Shown here piece after piece: positions 26,013 through 34,844 of a DNA stretch of 64,000 nucleotides. The notes under the pieces are model-generated. The model ran no database searches and was not told the origin of the DNA. It was given only the letters and a program-made list of their open reading frames with translations. Origin of the DNA: Paenibacillus sp. 1011MAR3C5 (lineage in GTDB: Bacteria; Bacillota; Bacilli; Paenibacillales; Paenibacillaceae); the NCBI RefSeq assembly GCF_003591485.1, contig NZ_QZCF01000003.1:682001-746000 (forward strand). Reading direction: 5' to 3'. Position 1 is the stretch's first letter. The number at the start of each line of letters is the position of its first letter. A program made the translations under genes and the position numbers.

Positions 26013-26201
26013 TTTTGGCGAGATTAGTGGTGTGTGGCAACGTTATTTCCCTTTTTGGAGCGATTTTGTACATTTAACGTTGCATAGCACCACTATTTCT
26101 GAGTTTCCATCTTTTTGGCGAGATTAGTGGTGTGTGGCAACATTATTTCCCTTTTTGGAGCGATTTTGTGCATTTAACGTTGCACAGCACTACTATTTCT
26201 G
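26013..26201. repeat. 100-bp tandem repeat, two copies with long hairpins
   Basis: Two near-identical units start at 26013 and 26113, exactly 100 bases apart, each about 89 bases long. In unit 1, AGTGGTGTGTGGCAACGTTA (26026-26045) is nearly complementary to TAACGTTGCATAGCACCACT (26075-26094), with 7 and 9 paired bases flanking 4 mismatches. Unit 2 has the same layout with changes in both arms. It lies within the 477-base gene-free stretch 25839-26315, which otherwise holds two terminators. Confidence 0.85.
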
Positions 26202-26266
26202 TGAAACCGACTTATGGGTGAAACTAGTGTTGCGCAGGTATAATCTGCTTTTTGGGCAGAGTAATG

Positions 26267-26300
26267 GCCTCGCGTCCGGGGCATGACATGACCGCGAGGC
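26267..26300 (-). terminator. Hairpin after the cytochrome c gene
   Basis: GCCTCGCG (26267-26274) and CGCGAGGC (26293-26300) form a GC-rich 8-bp stem directly after the gene on the minus strand. There is no clear T run. Confidence 0.5.
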
Positions 26301-26315
26301 AGACCCGTCAGGGCT

Positions 26316-26675
26316 CTATTGCTTAGAGGCCAGCCACTCGGCGAGACCATCGATTTCCTTCTGCGATAGGGTATCGGCGAAGCCCGGCATCAGCCCTTCG
26401 CCTTGTTCGATCTGAGCGGCAATTTCCTCGAAGCTCATGCGGGAGCCGACCTGCTGCAAGTTCGTATTGGCGCCGACGCGGCCTTGCAGATCATTGCCGT
26501 GGCAGTTCAGGCATCGGGATTTGTAGACGGCTGCAATATCGGACGGGGCGTCCTTCAAGTAGCCGCCCTTTGGCGCGCCGCCTGTCGGGCTGCCGCCGCA
26601 TGCGGCAAGTGAAACAGCCAACGCCAGGACAGCAGAGCATTTCGCCAGCCGGATGGCTAGTTTGGCAGTCAGCAA
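26316..26675 (-). CDS. Membrane-anchored cytochrome c, c551/CccB type
   Basis: A lipoprotein cytochrome of 119 residues. TTG at 26675 follows GAAAGGAGGAG with good spacing. The signal sequence ends in the lipobox LAAC, whose Cys would be lipidated. After a Gly/Pro-rich spacer, the heme motif CLNCH and the axial Met in GLMPGF follow in the expected order for a single-heme class I cytochrome. It would carry electrons at the outer membrane face, as CccB does in B. subtilis. It is divergent from mutY. Confidence 0.9.
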   Translation of the reverse strand: MLTAKLAIRLAKCSAVLALAVSLAACGGSPTGGAPKGGYLKDAPSDIAAVYKSRCLNCHGNDLQGRVGANTNLQQVGSRMSFEEIAAQIEQGEGLMPGFADTLSQKEIDGLAEWLASKQ

Positions 26676-26791
26676 CGGAACTCCTCCTTTCTCTTCCATG
26701 TTATTCATAGGAATATATGCGTATAATTCGTATAATAGAGGAATGAGAGAGAACAAACAACCACTCCGAGGACGGGAAGGATTACGATAGT

Positions 26792-28033
26792 ATGACAATG
26801 CAAGAAGTAGCAAAGCAATATTTCAGCCAGGAGCTGCTGGCCTGGTATCAAAGAGGCAATCGGGACCTTCCGTGGCGCCGGAATAAGGATCCCTACCGGA
26901 TATGGGTATCCGAAATTATGCTGCAGCAAACGAGAGTTGATACGGTCATCCCTTACTTTGAACGATTCATGGCAAACTTTCCGAGCGTACAGGCGCTTGC
27001 CGAAGCGCCGGAAGACGAGGTGCTGAAGTGTTGGGAGGGTCTCGGTTATTATTCCCGGGCAAGAAACTTGCAGGCGGGTGCCAAGATGGTCATGGAGCGA
27101 TATGACGGCATTATTCCTGACGATAAGGATTCGGTAGCGGGACTGAAGGGAGTCGGGCCGTATACGACAGGCGCGATTATGAGCATTGCCTTCAATCGCC
27201 CGGAGCCGGCGGTAGACGGCAACGTCATGAGAGTGCTCTCCCGCTACTTCTGCCTGGAGGACGATATTGCCAAGCCGTCTACAAGGTCAGGCATCGAGAA
27301 GCTTGCTGCAAGCCTGATTCCCGAGGGGGCGGCCGGGGATTTCAATCAGGCGCTTATGGAGCTCGGCGCGCTCGTCTGTACGCCCAAGTCGCCTAGCTGC
27401 TTGCCATGTCCGGTGATGGAGCATTGCGAAGCGCGAATTGCTGGACGAGAGGCGGAGCTTCCGATCAAGACGAAGGCCAAGCCGCCGCGGCAGGAATACC
27501 GCTTGGCGGTTATTGTCGAGGGTGCAGGCGAGCAAGCGGGGAAAGTGCTGGTCAGGCAGCGTCCCGATACGGGATTGCTGGCGCAGATGTGGGAGCTGCC
27601 GCATCTGCTGTTGGACGGTGATCGTCGCAGCATGTTCGTCGAATCCGCTCCAAAGGAGCAGGGCGAGCTGGCCGAAGCCGCTATCCGTATGCTGGAGACA
27701 GACGCAGGGCTGCTGATCCGTCCGACAGGATGGTTTGCGGACGCAGATCATATCTTCAGCCATATACATTGGCGGATGCGCGTGTATGCGGCCGATATGG
27801 GCGCTCTGGACAGCGTGCTGGCTGCGGAGAGTGCAGTACCTTATAGAACTGGCAGCATGGCAAGCGAGCCTGCTGCGGCGCATGAGGATATGCCCGTAGA
27901 GGTACAAAGCCGATACCGCTGGATCGCTCGGGACGAGATGGACAAGCTTCCGTTCCCGAATTTATTCTTGAAGCTGCTGAATGAGTATTGGAGCAGGAAA
28001 TCTAAAGGGGAAAAAGGGGTAGAATGGGAATGA
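26792..28033 (+). CDS. mutY: A/G-specific adenine DNA glycosylase
   Basis: Removes adenine mispaired with 8-oxoguanine. A 413-residue protein with the HhH-GPD fold: WRRNKDPYRIWVSEIMLQQTRVDTV, the catalytic-site helix LKGVGPYTTGAIMSIAF followed by the Asp in AVDGNVMRVLSR, and the 4Fe-4S motif C-x6-C-x2-C-x5-C (CTPKSPSC, CPVMEHC). The C-terminal half is the NUDIX-like 8-oxoG recognition domain. The last 10 bases overlap the eda start, so the two are translationally coupled, although no functional link is obvious. Confidence 0.95.
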   Translation: MTMQEVAKQYFSQELLAWYQRGNRDLPWRRNKDPYRIWVSEIMLQQTRVDTVIPYFERFMANFPSVQALAEAPEDEVLKCWEGLGYYSRARNLQAGAKMVMERYDGIIPDDKDSVAGLKGVGPYTTGAIMSIAFNRPEPAVDGNVMRVLSRYFCLEDDIAKPSTRSGIEKLAASLIPEGAAGDFNQALMELGALVCTPKSPSCLPCPVMEHCEARIAGREAELPIKTKAKPPRQEYRLAVIVEGAGEQAGKVLVRQRPDTGLLAQMWELPHLLLDGDRRSMFVESAPKEQGELAEAAIRMLETDAGLLIRPTGWFADADHIFSHIHWRMRVYAADMGALDSVLAAESAVPYRTGSMASEPAAAHEDMPVEVQSRYRWIARDEMDKLPFPNLFLKLLNEYWSRKSKGEKGVEWE

Positions 28034-28665
28034 GCGGCATGCTGAATGAATTGCTGAAGCATAAAATAGTGGCGATCCTGCGGGGCATAGAAGATGACAA
28101 GGCCGACGATACGGCAAGGGCATTGCTGAAGGGCGGCATTCGGATGATGGAGATCACGATGAATACGGACGGTGCAGCGGCCATGATTAGCCGCTGGCGC
28201 GAGCGCTTCGACGAAGAAGCATATATCGGAGCGGGGACGGTTATTGACCTGGACACCGCCAAGCAGGCCGTTCAAGCCGGAGCGCAATTTCTGATCTCGC
28301 CGAATCTGGATGAGGAAGTGATTACTTACGGCCGGGAGCATGGCATCTCCGTATGGCCGGGGGTGATGACGCCTACCGAGATCGTGAAGGCGGTCAAGGC
28401 CGGAGCGGAAGCGGTCAAGCTGTTTCCGATGGCGTCGCTGGGGGTTAACTATTTGAAAGAAATTCGCGGCCCGCTTAAGGATGTGCCAATTCTGGCAACA
28501 GGCGGAGTCGACCAGCATAATATTGCGGAATACTTCAGCTCTGGAGCAAACGGTGTCGGACTCGGCAGCAAGCTGGTCAATATGGAATGGGTGAAGGAAG
28601 GCCAGTTCCATAAGATTACCGAGCGCGCTCATGCGTTCACTCACGCGGTCAGCCAGTTAAGCTAA
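28024..28665 (+). CDS. eda: KDPG/KHG aldolase
   Basis: Class I aldolase of 213 residues that splits 2-keto-3-deoxy-6-phosphogluconate (and KHG) into pyruvate and an aldehyde. KIVAILRG opens the TIM barrel, MEITMN carries the catalytic Glu, and the Schiff-base Lys is in AVKLFPM. GAGTVIDLDTAKQAVQAGAQFLISP and ATGGVDQHNIAEYFSSGANGVGLGS are characteristic. It overlaps mutY by 10 bases. A second in-frame ATG lies at 28030. No kdgK or edd homologue is visible nearby. Confidence 0.93.
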   Translation: MGMSGMLNELLKHKIVAILRGIEDDKADDTARALLKGGIRMMEITMNTDGAAAMISRWRERFDEEAYIGAGTVIDLDTAKQAVQAGAQFLISPNLDEEVITYGREHGISVWPGVMTPTEIVKAVKAGAEAVKLFPMASLGVNYLKEIRGPLKDVPILATGGVDQHNIAEYFSSGANGVGLGSKLVNMEWVKEGQFHKITERAHAFTHAVSQLS

Positions 28666-28800
28666 CTTGCCTGCCGAGAGCCAATTTGCCGCCGGACTGG
28701 CATCATTCCCGTGGACGAACATATGATGTTAGGAAAGCGAGCAAGCTCTCGCCATTCGAGAGGCAGCTATTGCCGCAGGAGAGATTTGAAGGAGGAGCCT

Positions 28801-29991
28801 ATGCGTAAAGGAGCACTCAAGCTGTTGGCCATCGCGATTGTCGTTGCTGGCGCGTATAGCTTGAATTTGAAACTGAATTTGTTCCCGACTAATGCGGATT
28901 CGAACCAGGAGCCGTCTCCCGTTGCCAGAGCGGTCGAAGCGCCGAATAAGCTGGCTGCCGCCGAAGAGGAGGAGACGCCAGACCGATTCGAGAAGCTTGA
29001 GCTTGAGCTGGCCAAGGGATTCAAGGAGCGGGACGAGCGGTTCTCAGCCTCTTATACGGGCGACAAATCAGAGCTGTCCGAGCAGATGACCGAGATTATC
29101 AGAGCGGCGCTCACGCATGACGATTACTCCGCTTACATACTGGAGTCATACCTATATACGATTCGCAGCTGGGGCAACAAGTCAACCATAACGGTGGAAG
29201 CGAAGTACCGGGAAACGCCAGAGGAGACGGCTCAGGTGGAGCAGGCTGCAGATGCTGCGATTTCCGCCATCTTGAAACCCGACATGAACAATCACGAGAA
29301 AGTCAAGGCTATTCATGATTGGGTCGTAACGAATGTGGAATACGATCAATCGCTTAGCTACTATACGGCATATGATGCGATCTCGCTCGGCAAGGCGGTA
29401 TGCCAGGGTTATTCGCTGCTCGGCTACTTGATGCTGGAGAAAGCGGGAATACCGGTGCTGATTGCAGAGGGCAAGGTGAATACCGGCGAGCATGCCTGGA
29501 ATATGGTACAGCTCGACGGGCAATGGTACCATCTCGATCTGACGTGGGACGATCCGGTCGGTGCGGAAGACGATCGGATTCGTTATACGTATTATTTGAA
29601 AACGGACGAGGAGCTTAGGGCTGACCATGAATGGACGAGGACATACCCGGAAGCCTCCACCCGATATGCCGACGCCTTGAAGGAGCTGGCGGAAGCAAGC
29701 GGCGGGACTGACGCCGACATTTTCGAGAAACTTAAGGTGGCGATAGGGCTGCATTGGCTGGAGGAAGAGCATACGGTGGCGGATGCCGCCCAGCTCAGAG
29801 AACGCATCCAGTCGGCTATATCCTCCCGGACGGGCAAGCTGGAGTTCCGCTACGAGCAAGGCGCGGACTTCCCGGATGAGCTCAAGGCCGCATTCGAGGG
29901 TGTCGGGGTTGCCGTCGGTTATCGGGCCAGCTATGAGAAGTTCGGCAGCGGCAATTCGCTGCTTGTTCAGTTGCAATTGAACTATCCGTAG
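28801..29991 (+). CDS. Membrane-anchored transglutaminase-like protein
   Basis: A 396-residue extracytoplasmic protein. ATG 28801 follows GAAGGAGGAGCCT and is preferred over an in-frame start 90 bases upstream. One N-terminal hydrophobic segment (about 5-22) anchors it. The transglutaminase-like core follows IHDWVVTNVEYD, with a Cys-His-Asp triad in AVCQGYS, EHAWNM and HLDLTWDD. Such domains in bacteria are often proteases or crosslinking-related. The N-terminal region is acidic and the C-terminal region has no recognised domain. Substrate unknown. Confidence 0.82.
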   Translation: MRKGALKLLAIAIVVAGAYSLNLKLNLFPTNADSNQEPSPVARAVEAPNKLAAAEEEETPDRFEKLELELAKGFKERDERFSASYTGDKSELSEQMTEIIRAALTHDDYSAYILESYLYTIRSWGNKSTITVEAKYRETPEETAQVEQAADAAISAILKPDMNNHEKVKAIHDWVVTNVEYDQSLSYYTAYDAISLGKAVCQGYSLLGYLMLEKAGIPVLIAEGKVNTGEHAWNMVQLDGQWYHLDLTWDDPVGAEDDRIRYTYYLKTDEELRADHEWTRTYPEASTRYADALKELAEASGGTDADIFEKLKVAIGLHWLEEEHTVADAAQLRERIQSAISSRTGKLEFRYEQGADFPDELKAAFEGVGVAVGYRASYEKFGSGNSLLVQLQLNYP

Positions 29992-30018
29992 CGTTGCACC
30001 CGGCGCTACCTTAACAAT

Positions 30019-30066
30019 AAGAGCCTGTGAGAGAAGTGTCTCCGACACAAATCCCGCAGGCTCTTT
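30019..30066. terminator. Bidirectional terminator
   Basis: AAGAGCCTG (30019-30027) and CAGGCTCTT (30057-30065) close a stem with a long loop between two convergent genes; TTTC follows on the plus strand. Confidence 0.65.
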
Positions 30067-30073
30067 CTATGGA

Positions 30074-31222
30074 TTATTGAGATTCTTGTTTCCGTGCGGC
30101 GGTCATCTGCTGCCATACGGAGCCGGCTGCTTCCTCGCCGCGCTGAATACGCTCCAGCGCAATCTGGGCTTGCAGCTTGATCTCGAACTCGCTGTCCTTC
30201 GCGGCTTCCTCGAGCGCTTCGATAGCTGATTCATCGCCAGCCTCATAGAGGAAGCGCGCCGCTCTCCAGCGGACCAGCTTGTTCTTGTCCTTCAGCGCTT
30301 CGATCATCGGGCCGATGGCTGCCGGATCTCCGATGTCGGACAATGTATCTCCCGCTGTACGTCTAACGGACGAGGAGGAGTCCTTCAGCGCTTCGAAGAG
30401 CAGCGGCATCGATTCAGGCGTCTTGAGATCGCCCAGATAGACAACGCCCAGACGCTTGATCGAGGCGTTCTCGTCGCGGATTGCCTTCTGGAGCAGCGGA
30501 ATGCCGTCCGGCTCGCTGACATAGCGTTCCAGTGCAGCATAACGAATCTGCCAGTCATCCGACTTGAATTGCTCCAGCGCTTCCTCCAGCGACAGCGGAG
30601 CGGGTCTTGGCGCGACTGGCGAATCCTGCTCGCCAGGACCGGCTTGCAGTGAAGCCTCGATAAGCGTATTCAGCCGCTCTTCCGTATAGGTCGCTTCAAG
30701 CTCGCGAACAATCTCGGCCGCGATCTCCTCCGGCTCTCCGTAGCGAACGCCGAATTCCTCCAGCTTGCGCTCGCGGATCATGGTGGAGCCGGCGGCTGCG
30801 CTGACTGCGTCGGTGAATTTCGGCGGAAGGGCGGAGCGCACTTCTCGGTCATCCATCCGCACTCTGACCTGCATCGGGATGCCGCGGAACATCTGCACGA
30901 GCACCTGTGCCTCGCCGAATCCGGTGGCGATGCCTTCTCCGACTGAGGAGGATGCATCGCCGTCTCCTGCCTGCAGCAGTTGCCGTGCGTCTGCTAATAT
31001 GCGAGCCCAATCCGCTCCCGGCTTGCGGTCCAGCGCGATGAAATCGGCGGTGCGGAACAAGCTTCTTACGCCTTCAATGGCGAGCAGCCCTTTGAGCGGC
31101 TCAGGCGCGGAATCGGCTTCGGCTGTCTTATACGTGAGCCTTCTCCCGCGAGGCAGCATCTCGTCCACATTCAGCTTCATGGAGTTGGGACTCGGCGTTG
31201 GTTCTATGGATAACAGTTTCAT
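30074..31222 (-). CDS. NifU-N/HEAT-repeat protein, YpgR/CvfC family
   Basis: A 382-residue cytoplasmic protein. The N-terminal 90 residues match the Nfu/NifU N-terminal scaffold domain (EPTPSPNSMKLNVDEMLPRG). The C-terminal third contains at least four HEAT-like repeats (IRYAALERYV, IKRLGVVYLGDL, VRRTAGDTLSDIGD, VRWRAARFLYEAGD). This order is that of B. subtilis YpgR and S. aureus conserved virulence factor C, whose biochemical role is not settled. No Cys cluster for iron-sulfur binding is seen in the NifU-like part. ATG follows AAGGAGG. Confidence 0.85.
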   Translation of the reverse strand: MKLLSIEPTPSPNSMKLNVDEMLPRGRRLTYKTAEADSAPEPLKGLLAIEGVRSLFRTADFIALDRKPGADWARILADARQLLQAGDGDASSSVGEGIATGFGEAQVLVQMFRGIPMQVRVRMDDREVRSALPPKFTDAVSAAAGSTMIRERKLEEFGVRYGEPEEIAAEIVRELEATYTEERLNTLIEASLQAGPGEQDSPVAPRPAPLSLEEALEQFKSDDWQIRYAALERYVSEPDGIPLLQKAIRDENASIKRLGVVYLGDLKTPESMPLLFEALKDSSSSVRRTAGDTLSDIGDPAAIGPMIEALKDKNKLVRWRAARFLYEAGDESAIEALEEAAKDSEFEIKLQAQIALERIQRGEEAAGSVWQQMTAARKQESQ

Positions 31223-31441
31223 TTGAGCGAAACCTCCTTAAAGATAGTTATACGCATGTACGATGCCATCTACTCTACTATACCATGACAGCAGCGGATA
31301 ATCCCAGCAAGTGATACCCTGTAGCAGCTAAGCTGAGTAGACTGGATACGACAAGGCGTTGTTCGTCGTAATTTGCAATGCATGCCTGTGACTTGTTATC
31401 TTAAGGGTATGCCACAAGCAAGCAGGGAGGGAAAGCGCAAC

Positions 31442-32527
31442 TTGAGAAACAAGAGATTTGCCAATCAGGATCAGGTTGAACAGCATAATTCCTTAAAGCA
31501 ATTTAAAAGATGGCGTCAAGAACGAATCCGAAAGCTCAAGCTGAAGGATTATTCGTATAGGGTACCCCAAGCGGAACCAGACTTGCCTTTCCTTACGGGC
31601 AATAAAGAGATTCCGTCCATCACCTGGATCGGACATTCCACCTTTCTGATTCAGCTGGGGGGATTGAATATCGTTACCGATCCCGTATGGTCGGGACAGA
31701 TGGCTTTTCAGAAGCGGCTGGCGCCGCCAGGCATTCCGATTGAGGACGTGCCTCCCGTGGATGTGGTGCTTGTCTCCCATTCCCATTATGACCATTTGAG
31801 CATTGCCTCGTTAAGACGGCTGACAGGCGGCAAGCAACTGCTCGTACCAGCAGGCTTGGGCGCCAAGCTGAAGATGAAGGGATTCAGCAGCATCAAGGAA
31901 CTGCATTGGTGGGAGTCTGTCACGATAAAAGGGGTCAAATTCACATTCGTGCCTTCCCAGCACTGGACGCGCCGCAATCCGTGGGATACGAACAGCTCCC
32001 ATTGGGGGGGCTGGGTCATGGAGACGGCTGGAACCCATCGTCGTGTTAAGGGAGCTAGGGGCAAACAAAAGACGACGGATGCGATGGCTGCATCGTATCA
32101 AGAGACTGCGGCAGCCTCGGCCTGGAAGGAGGAGCAGCCGGGAAAAGCCAAGAACAGACCCGTTGAGCGGCCAGCAGTCCCTGCTTCACCAACCATTTAT
32201 TTTGCAGGGGATAGCGGGTACTTTCGCGGATTCAAGGAGATCGGGAGCCGCTTCCAAATTGATGTGGCTCTTATGCCGATCGGCGCGTACGAGCCGGAAT
32301 GGTTTATGAGCCCGCAGCATGTATCGCCAGAGGAGGCGCTCCAGGCATTCGAGGATACCGGAGCAAAATGGTTCGTTCCGATGCATTATGGAGCCTTCAA
32401 GCTGGCGGACGATACGCCGCGAGAGGCTCTTGACCGCCTGGAGGCGGAGCGCTGCCGGAGATGCCTGGAGGAAGAGCGTATCATCGTGCTTCCGCTCGGA
32501 GAGACCTGGAAGCTCGCGAAGAGCTAG
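31442..32527 (+). CDS. Metallo-beta-lactamase-fold hydrolase, RomA/NAPE-PLD type
   Basis: A zinc hydrolase of about 361 residues. Metal ligands are in HSHYDH, a later His in PSQHWTRRN, the Asp in YFAGDSGYF, and the His in MHYGAF. The WIGHSTFLIQLGG and NIVTDPVWS segments identify the NAPE-PLD/RomA-like branch, so a phospholipid or similar phosphodiester is a possible substrate. Start is uncertain: TTG 31442 has GGGAGG 11 bases upstream, and in-frame ATG codons lie earlier. A basic insertion around residues 198-245 has low complexity and is unlike most relatives. Confidence 0.82.
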   Translation: MRNKRFANQDQVEQHNSLKQFKRWRQERIRKLKLKDYSYRVPQAEPDLPFLTGNKEIPSITWIGHSTFLIQLGGLNIVTDPVWSGQMAFQKRLAPPGIPIEDVPPVDVVLVSHSHYDHLSIASLRRLTGGKQLLVPAGLGAKLKMKGFSSIKELHWWESVTIKGVKFTFVPSQHWTRRNPWDTNSSHWGGWVMETAGTHRRVKGARGKQKTTDAMAASYQETAAASAWKEEQPGKAKNRPVERPAVPASPTIYFAGDSGYFRGFKEIGSRFQIDVALMPIGAYEPEWFMSPQHVSPEEALQAFEDTGAKWFVPMHYGAFKLADDTPREALDRLEAERCRRCLEEERIIVLPLGETWKLAKS

Positions 32528-32540
32528 TACAGTCACCCCT

Positions 32541-32772
32541 CATGCCCCGGCTGGGGCTCCTGGTTTACGCGCAAGGAGCTTGCAGGCGGCGGACCGCTTA
32601 TCGACATCGGCGACCACATGCTTGATTTGTCGCGTATCTGGGCAATCCGCAGCCGCAATCGGTTTATGGCTCGACTTACGCCGAGTTTGGACCGAACCGC
32701 GAAGGGATTGGCAGCTGGGGCAACCCCGACTGGAACGGCTGCTATAACGTAGAGGATTTCGCATCGGCATGA
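32541..32772 (+). pseudogene. Frameshifted fragment of a Gfo/Idh/MocA oxidoreductase
   Basis: Frame from 32549 reads GWGSWFTRKELAGGGPLIDI then GDHMLDLS. About position 32630 the homology moves to another frame, reading YLGNPQPQSVYGSTYAEFG, then GIGSWGNPDWNGCYNVEDFA and a stop at 32770. The order matches the C-terminal domain of Gfo/Idh/MocA family dehydrogenases. Both ends of the gene are missing. It is a relic within the 432-base stretch 32528-32959, where the only other feature is the ABC-F gene promoter. Confidence 0.8.
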
Positions 32773-32904
32773 AGGAACCTCTTGGCCGGCTGCCGCGTAT
32801 GTATGCCGGGGAGAGGCTTCTTGCACAGAATGCCCTATTTGCGGTATAAATCTGTTATCTTTTCCATATAAGCCGCTTTCATCGTTCGTTTCTATAAGAG
32901 ACTG

Positions 32905-32913
32905 TGCTATAAT
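32905..32913 (+). promoter_or_regulatory. Extended -10 promoter of the ABC-F gene
   Basis: TGCTATAAT has a perfect -10 hexamer and a TGN extension. No good -35 hexamer is present. It lies about 47 bases before the ATG. Confidence 0.6.
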
Positions 32914-32959
32914 AGTTCGAGAAAATGCGATTTTGTAGTGAAGGACGGGATTAATAACC

Positions 32960-34579
32960 ATGATTAGCACAAGTGGCATAACGCTTCGCTTTGGGAAGCG
33001 CGCGCTTTTTGAAGATGTCAATATCAAGTTTACGCCGGGCAACTGCTACGGCTTGATTGGAGCGAACGGGGCGGGCAAGTCTACGTTCCTCAAAATCCTT
33101 TCCGGCGAAGTGGAGCAATCCTCGGGCGAAGTTCATATTACACCGGGCGAACGCCTTGCCGTACTGAAGCAGAACCATTATGAATACGATAGCTTCAAAG
33201 TGCTGGAGACGGTCGTTATGGGCCATAAGAAGCTGTATGAAGTGATGAGGGAGAAGGATGCGCTCTACGCGAAGGCTGACTTTACAGATGAAGACGGCAT
33301 GCGCGCGGGCGAGCTTGAGGCTGAATTCGCAGATATGAACGGCTGGGAAGCGGAATCCGAGGCGGCAGAGATGCTGAACGGGCTTGGTATCTCAACGGAT
33401 CTGCATGACAAACTGATGTCTGAACTGGGTGGCAACGAGAAGGTGCGCGTCCTGTTGGCGCAAGCCTTGTTCGGTTCCCCGCATATTCTTCTGCTTGATG
33501 AGCCTACCAACCACTTGGATATTGAATCGATCCGCTGGCTAGAGGATTTCCTCGCGAAGTATGAAGGCACAGTAGTCGTAGTCAGCCATGACCGTCACTT
33601 CTTGAATACGGTATGTACGCATATTGCGGACATTGACTTTGGCAAAATCCAAATGTACGTAGGCAACTACGACTTCTGGTACGAGTCCAGCCAGCTTGCT
33701 CTCTCGCTCATGCGTTCGGAGAACAAGAAGAAGGAAGATAAAATTAAGGAGCTGCAAGCGTTTGTTCAACGTTTCAGCGCCAACAAATCGAAGTCGAAGC
33801 AAGCAACCTCGCGTAAGAAGCTGCTTGATAAGATTACACTGGACGATATTCGTCCGTCGAACCGCAAATACCCGTTTATCTTGTTCAAAGGTGAGCGTGA
33901 AGCGGGCAAGCAGCTGCTGCTGGTAGAAGGCCTGTCCAAGTCGATCGAAGGCGAGAAGCTCATCGACAACCTGACGATTACGATCAACAAAGGCGACAAG
34001 ATCGCTTTTGTTGGACCGAACAGCTTGCCGAAGACGACGTTCTTCCAACTGATTGCCGGTGAGCTAGAGCCGGATGCGGGCACGTATTCGTGGGGCGTGA
34101 CAACGACTCGCGCATACTTCCCTAAAGATAACTCCGCTTATTTTGAAGGTGTTGATCTTAATCTGGTGGAGTGGCTGCGCCAATATTCCAAAGATCCGGA
34201 TGAGACATTCCTTCGTGGCTTCTTAGGCCGTATGCTGTTCTCCGGCGATGAAGCGATGAAGAAAGCTAGCGTTTTGTCCGGCGGCGAGAAGGTCCGCTGC
34301 ATGCTGTCCAAGATGATGCTGGAAGGCGCGAACGTGTTTATTCTGGATGAACCGACGAATCACTTGGATCTGGAGTCCATTACAGCGCTCAACAACGGCT
34401 TGATCGATACGGATTGCACGATCTTGTTCACATCGCATGACCATCAGTTTGTTCAGACGATTGCCAACCGTATTATCGAATTTACGCCGAATGGCGTAAT
34501 CGACCGTATGATGACGTACGACGAGTACCTGGAGAGCGCGGAAGTGAAAGCGATTCGCGAGCGTATGTACGCGGTATAA
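32960..34579 (+). CDS. ABC-F family ATPase, YkpA/YbiT type
   Basis: A soluble twin-ATPase of 539 residues with no membrane part, of the ABC-F group that acts on ribosomes. Domain 1 has Walker A GANGAGKST, a variant signature (ELGGNEKVRVLLAQ) and Walker B ILLLDEPTNHLD. A charged linker (about 245-300) separates the domains. Domain 2 has a degenerate Walker A, GPNSLPKTT, lacking the Gly before Lys, then LSGGEKVRCMLSK and VFILDEPTNHLD. The YbiT-like branch often varies at these sites. The C-terminal tail lacks the antibiotic-resistance type extension. Confidence 0.88.
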   Translation: MISTSGITLRFGKRALFEDVNIKFTPGNCYGLIGANGAGKSTFLKILSGEVEQSSGEVHITPGERLAVLKQNHYEYDSFKVLETVVMGHKKLYEVMREKDALYAKADFTDEDGMRAGELEAEFADMNGWEAESEAAEMLNGLGISTDLHDKLMSELGGNEKVRVLLAQALFGSPHILLLDEPTNHLDIESIRWLEDFLAKYEGTVVVVSHDRHFLNTVCTHIADIDFGKIQMYVGNYDFWYESSQLALSLMRSENKKKEDKIKELQAFVQRFSANKSKSKQATSRKKLLDKITLDDIRPSNRKYPFILFKGEREAGKQLLLVEGLSKSIEGEKLIDNLTITINKGDKIAFVGPNSLPKTTFFQLIAGELEPDAGTYSWGVTTTRAYFPKDNSAYFEGVDLNLVEWLRQYSKDPDETFLRGFLGRMLFSGDEAMKKASVLSGGEKVRCMLSKMMLEGANVFILDEPTNHLDLESITALNNGLIDTDCTILFTSHDHQFVQTIANRIIEFTPNGVIDRMMTYDEYLESAEVKAIRERMYAV

Positions 34580-34595
34580 AGCTTGCTAGAACAAA

Positions 34596-34630
34596 AACCG
34601 TCCCGAAGATAGATTCGGGACGGTTTTTTT
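34596..34630 (+). terminator. Strong terminator after the ABC-F gene
   Basis: AACCGTCCCGAA (34596-34607) and TTCGGGACGGTT (34614-34625) form a 12-bp stem followed by a T run. The 215 bases that follow hold only a GC-rich palindrome (CGGGTGCGGCCGCGTACCCG, near 34684). Confidence 0.95.
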
Positions 34631-34844
34631 GCGCGGAGTGGGAATGATTCGCTTACAAAGCGACCATCATAACGTAGACCAAGTCGGGTGCGGCCGCGTA
34701 CCCGATTCTGGCTCTTGTCTCACTCTTTTGCCCTGAGGCATAAAAGCTCGCATAAGGTCAACACTGTTTCTCTAGACCCACACGGCACTGCTCGGGTATG
34801 ATATCGAGAGACGTTTTGAAGAGATTGGCAGGAGGCTTGGCATT

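Noticed and set aside
34630..34844. yybP-ykoY manganese riboswitch before the CDF gene
   Set aside because: The conserved core could not be found; only a GC-rich palindrome is present.
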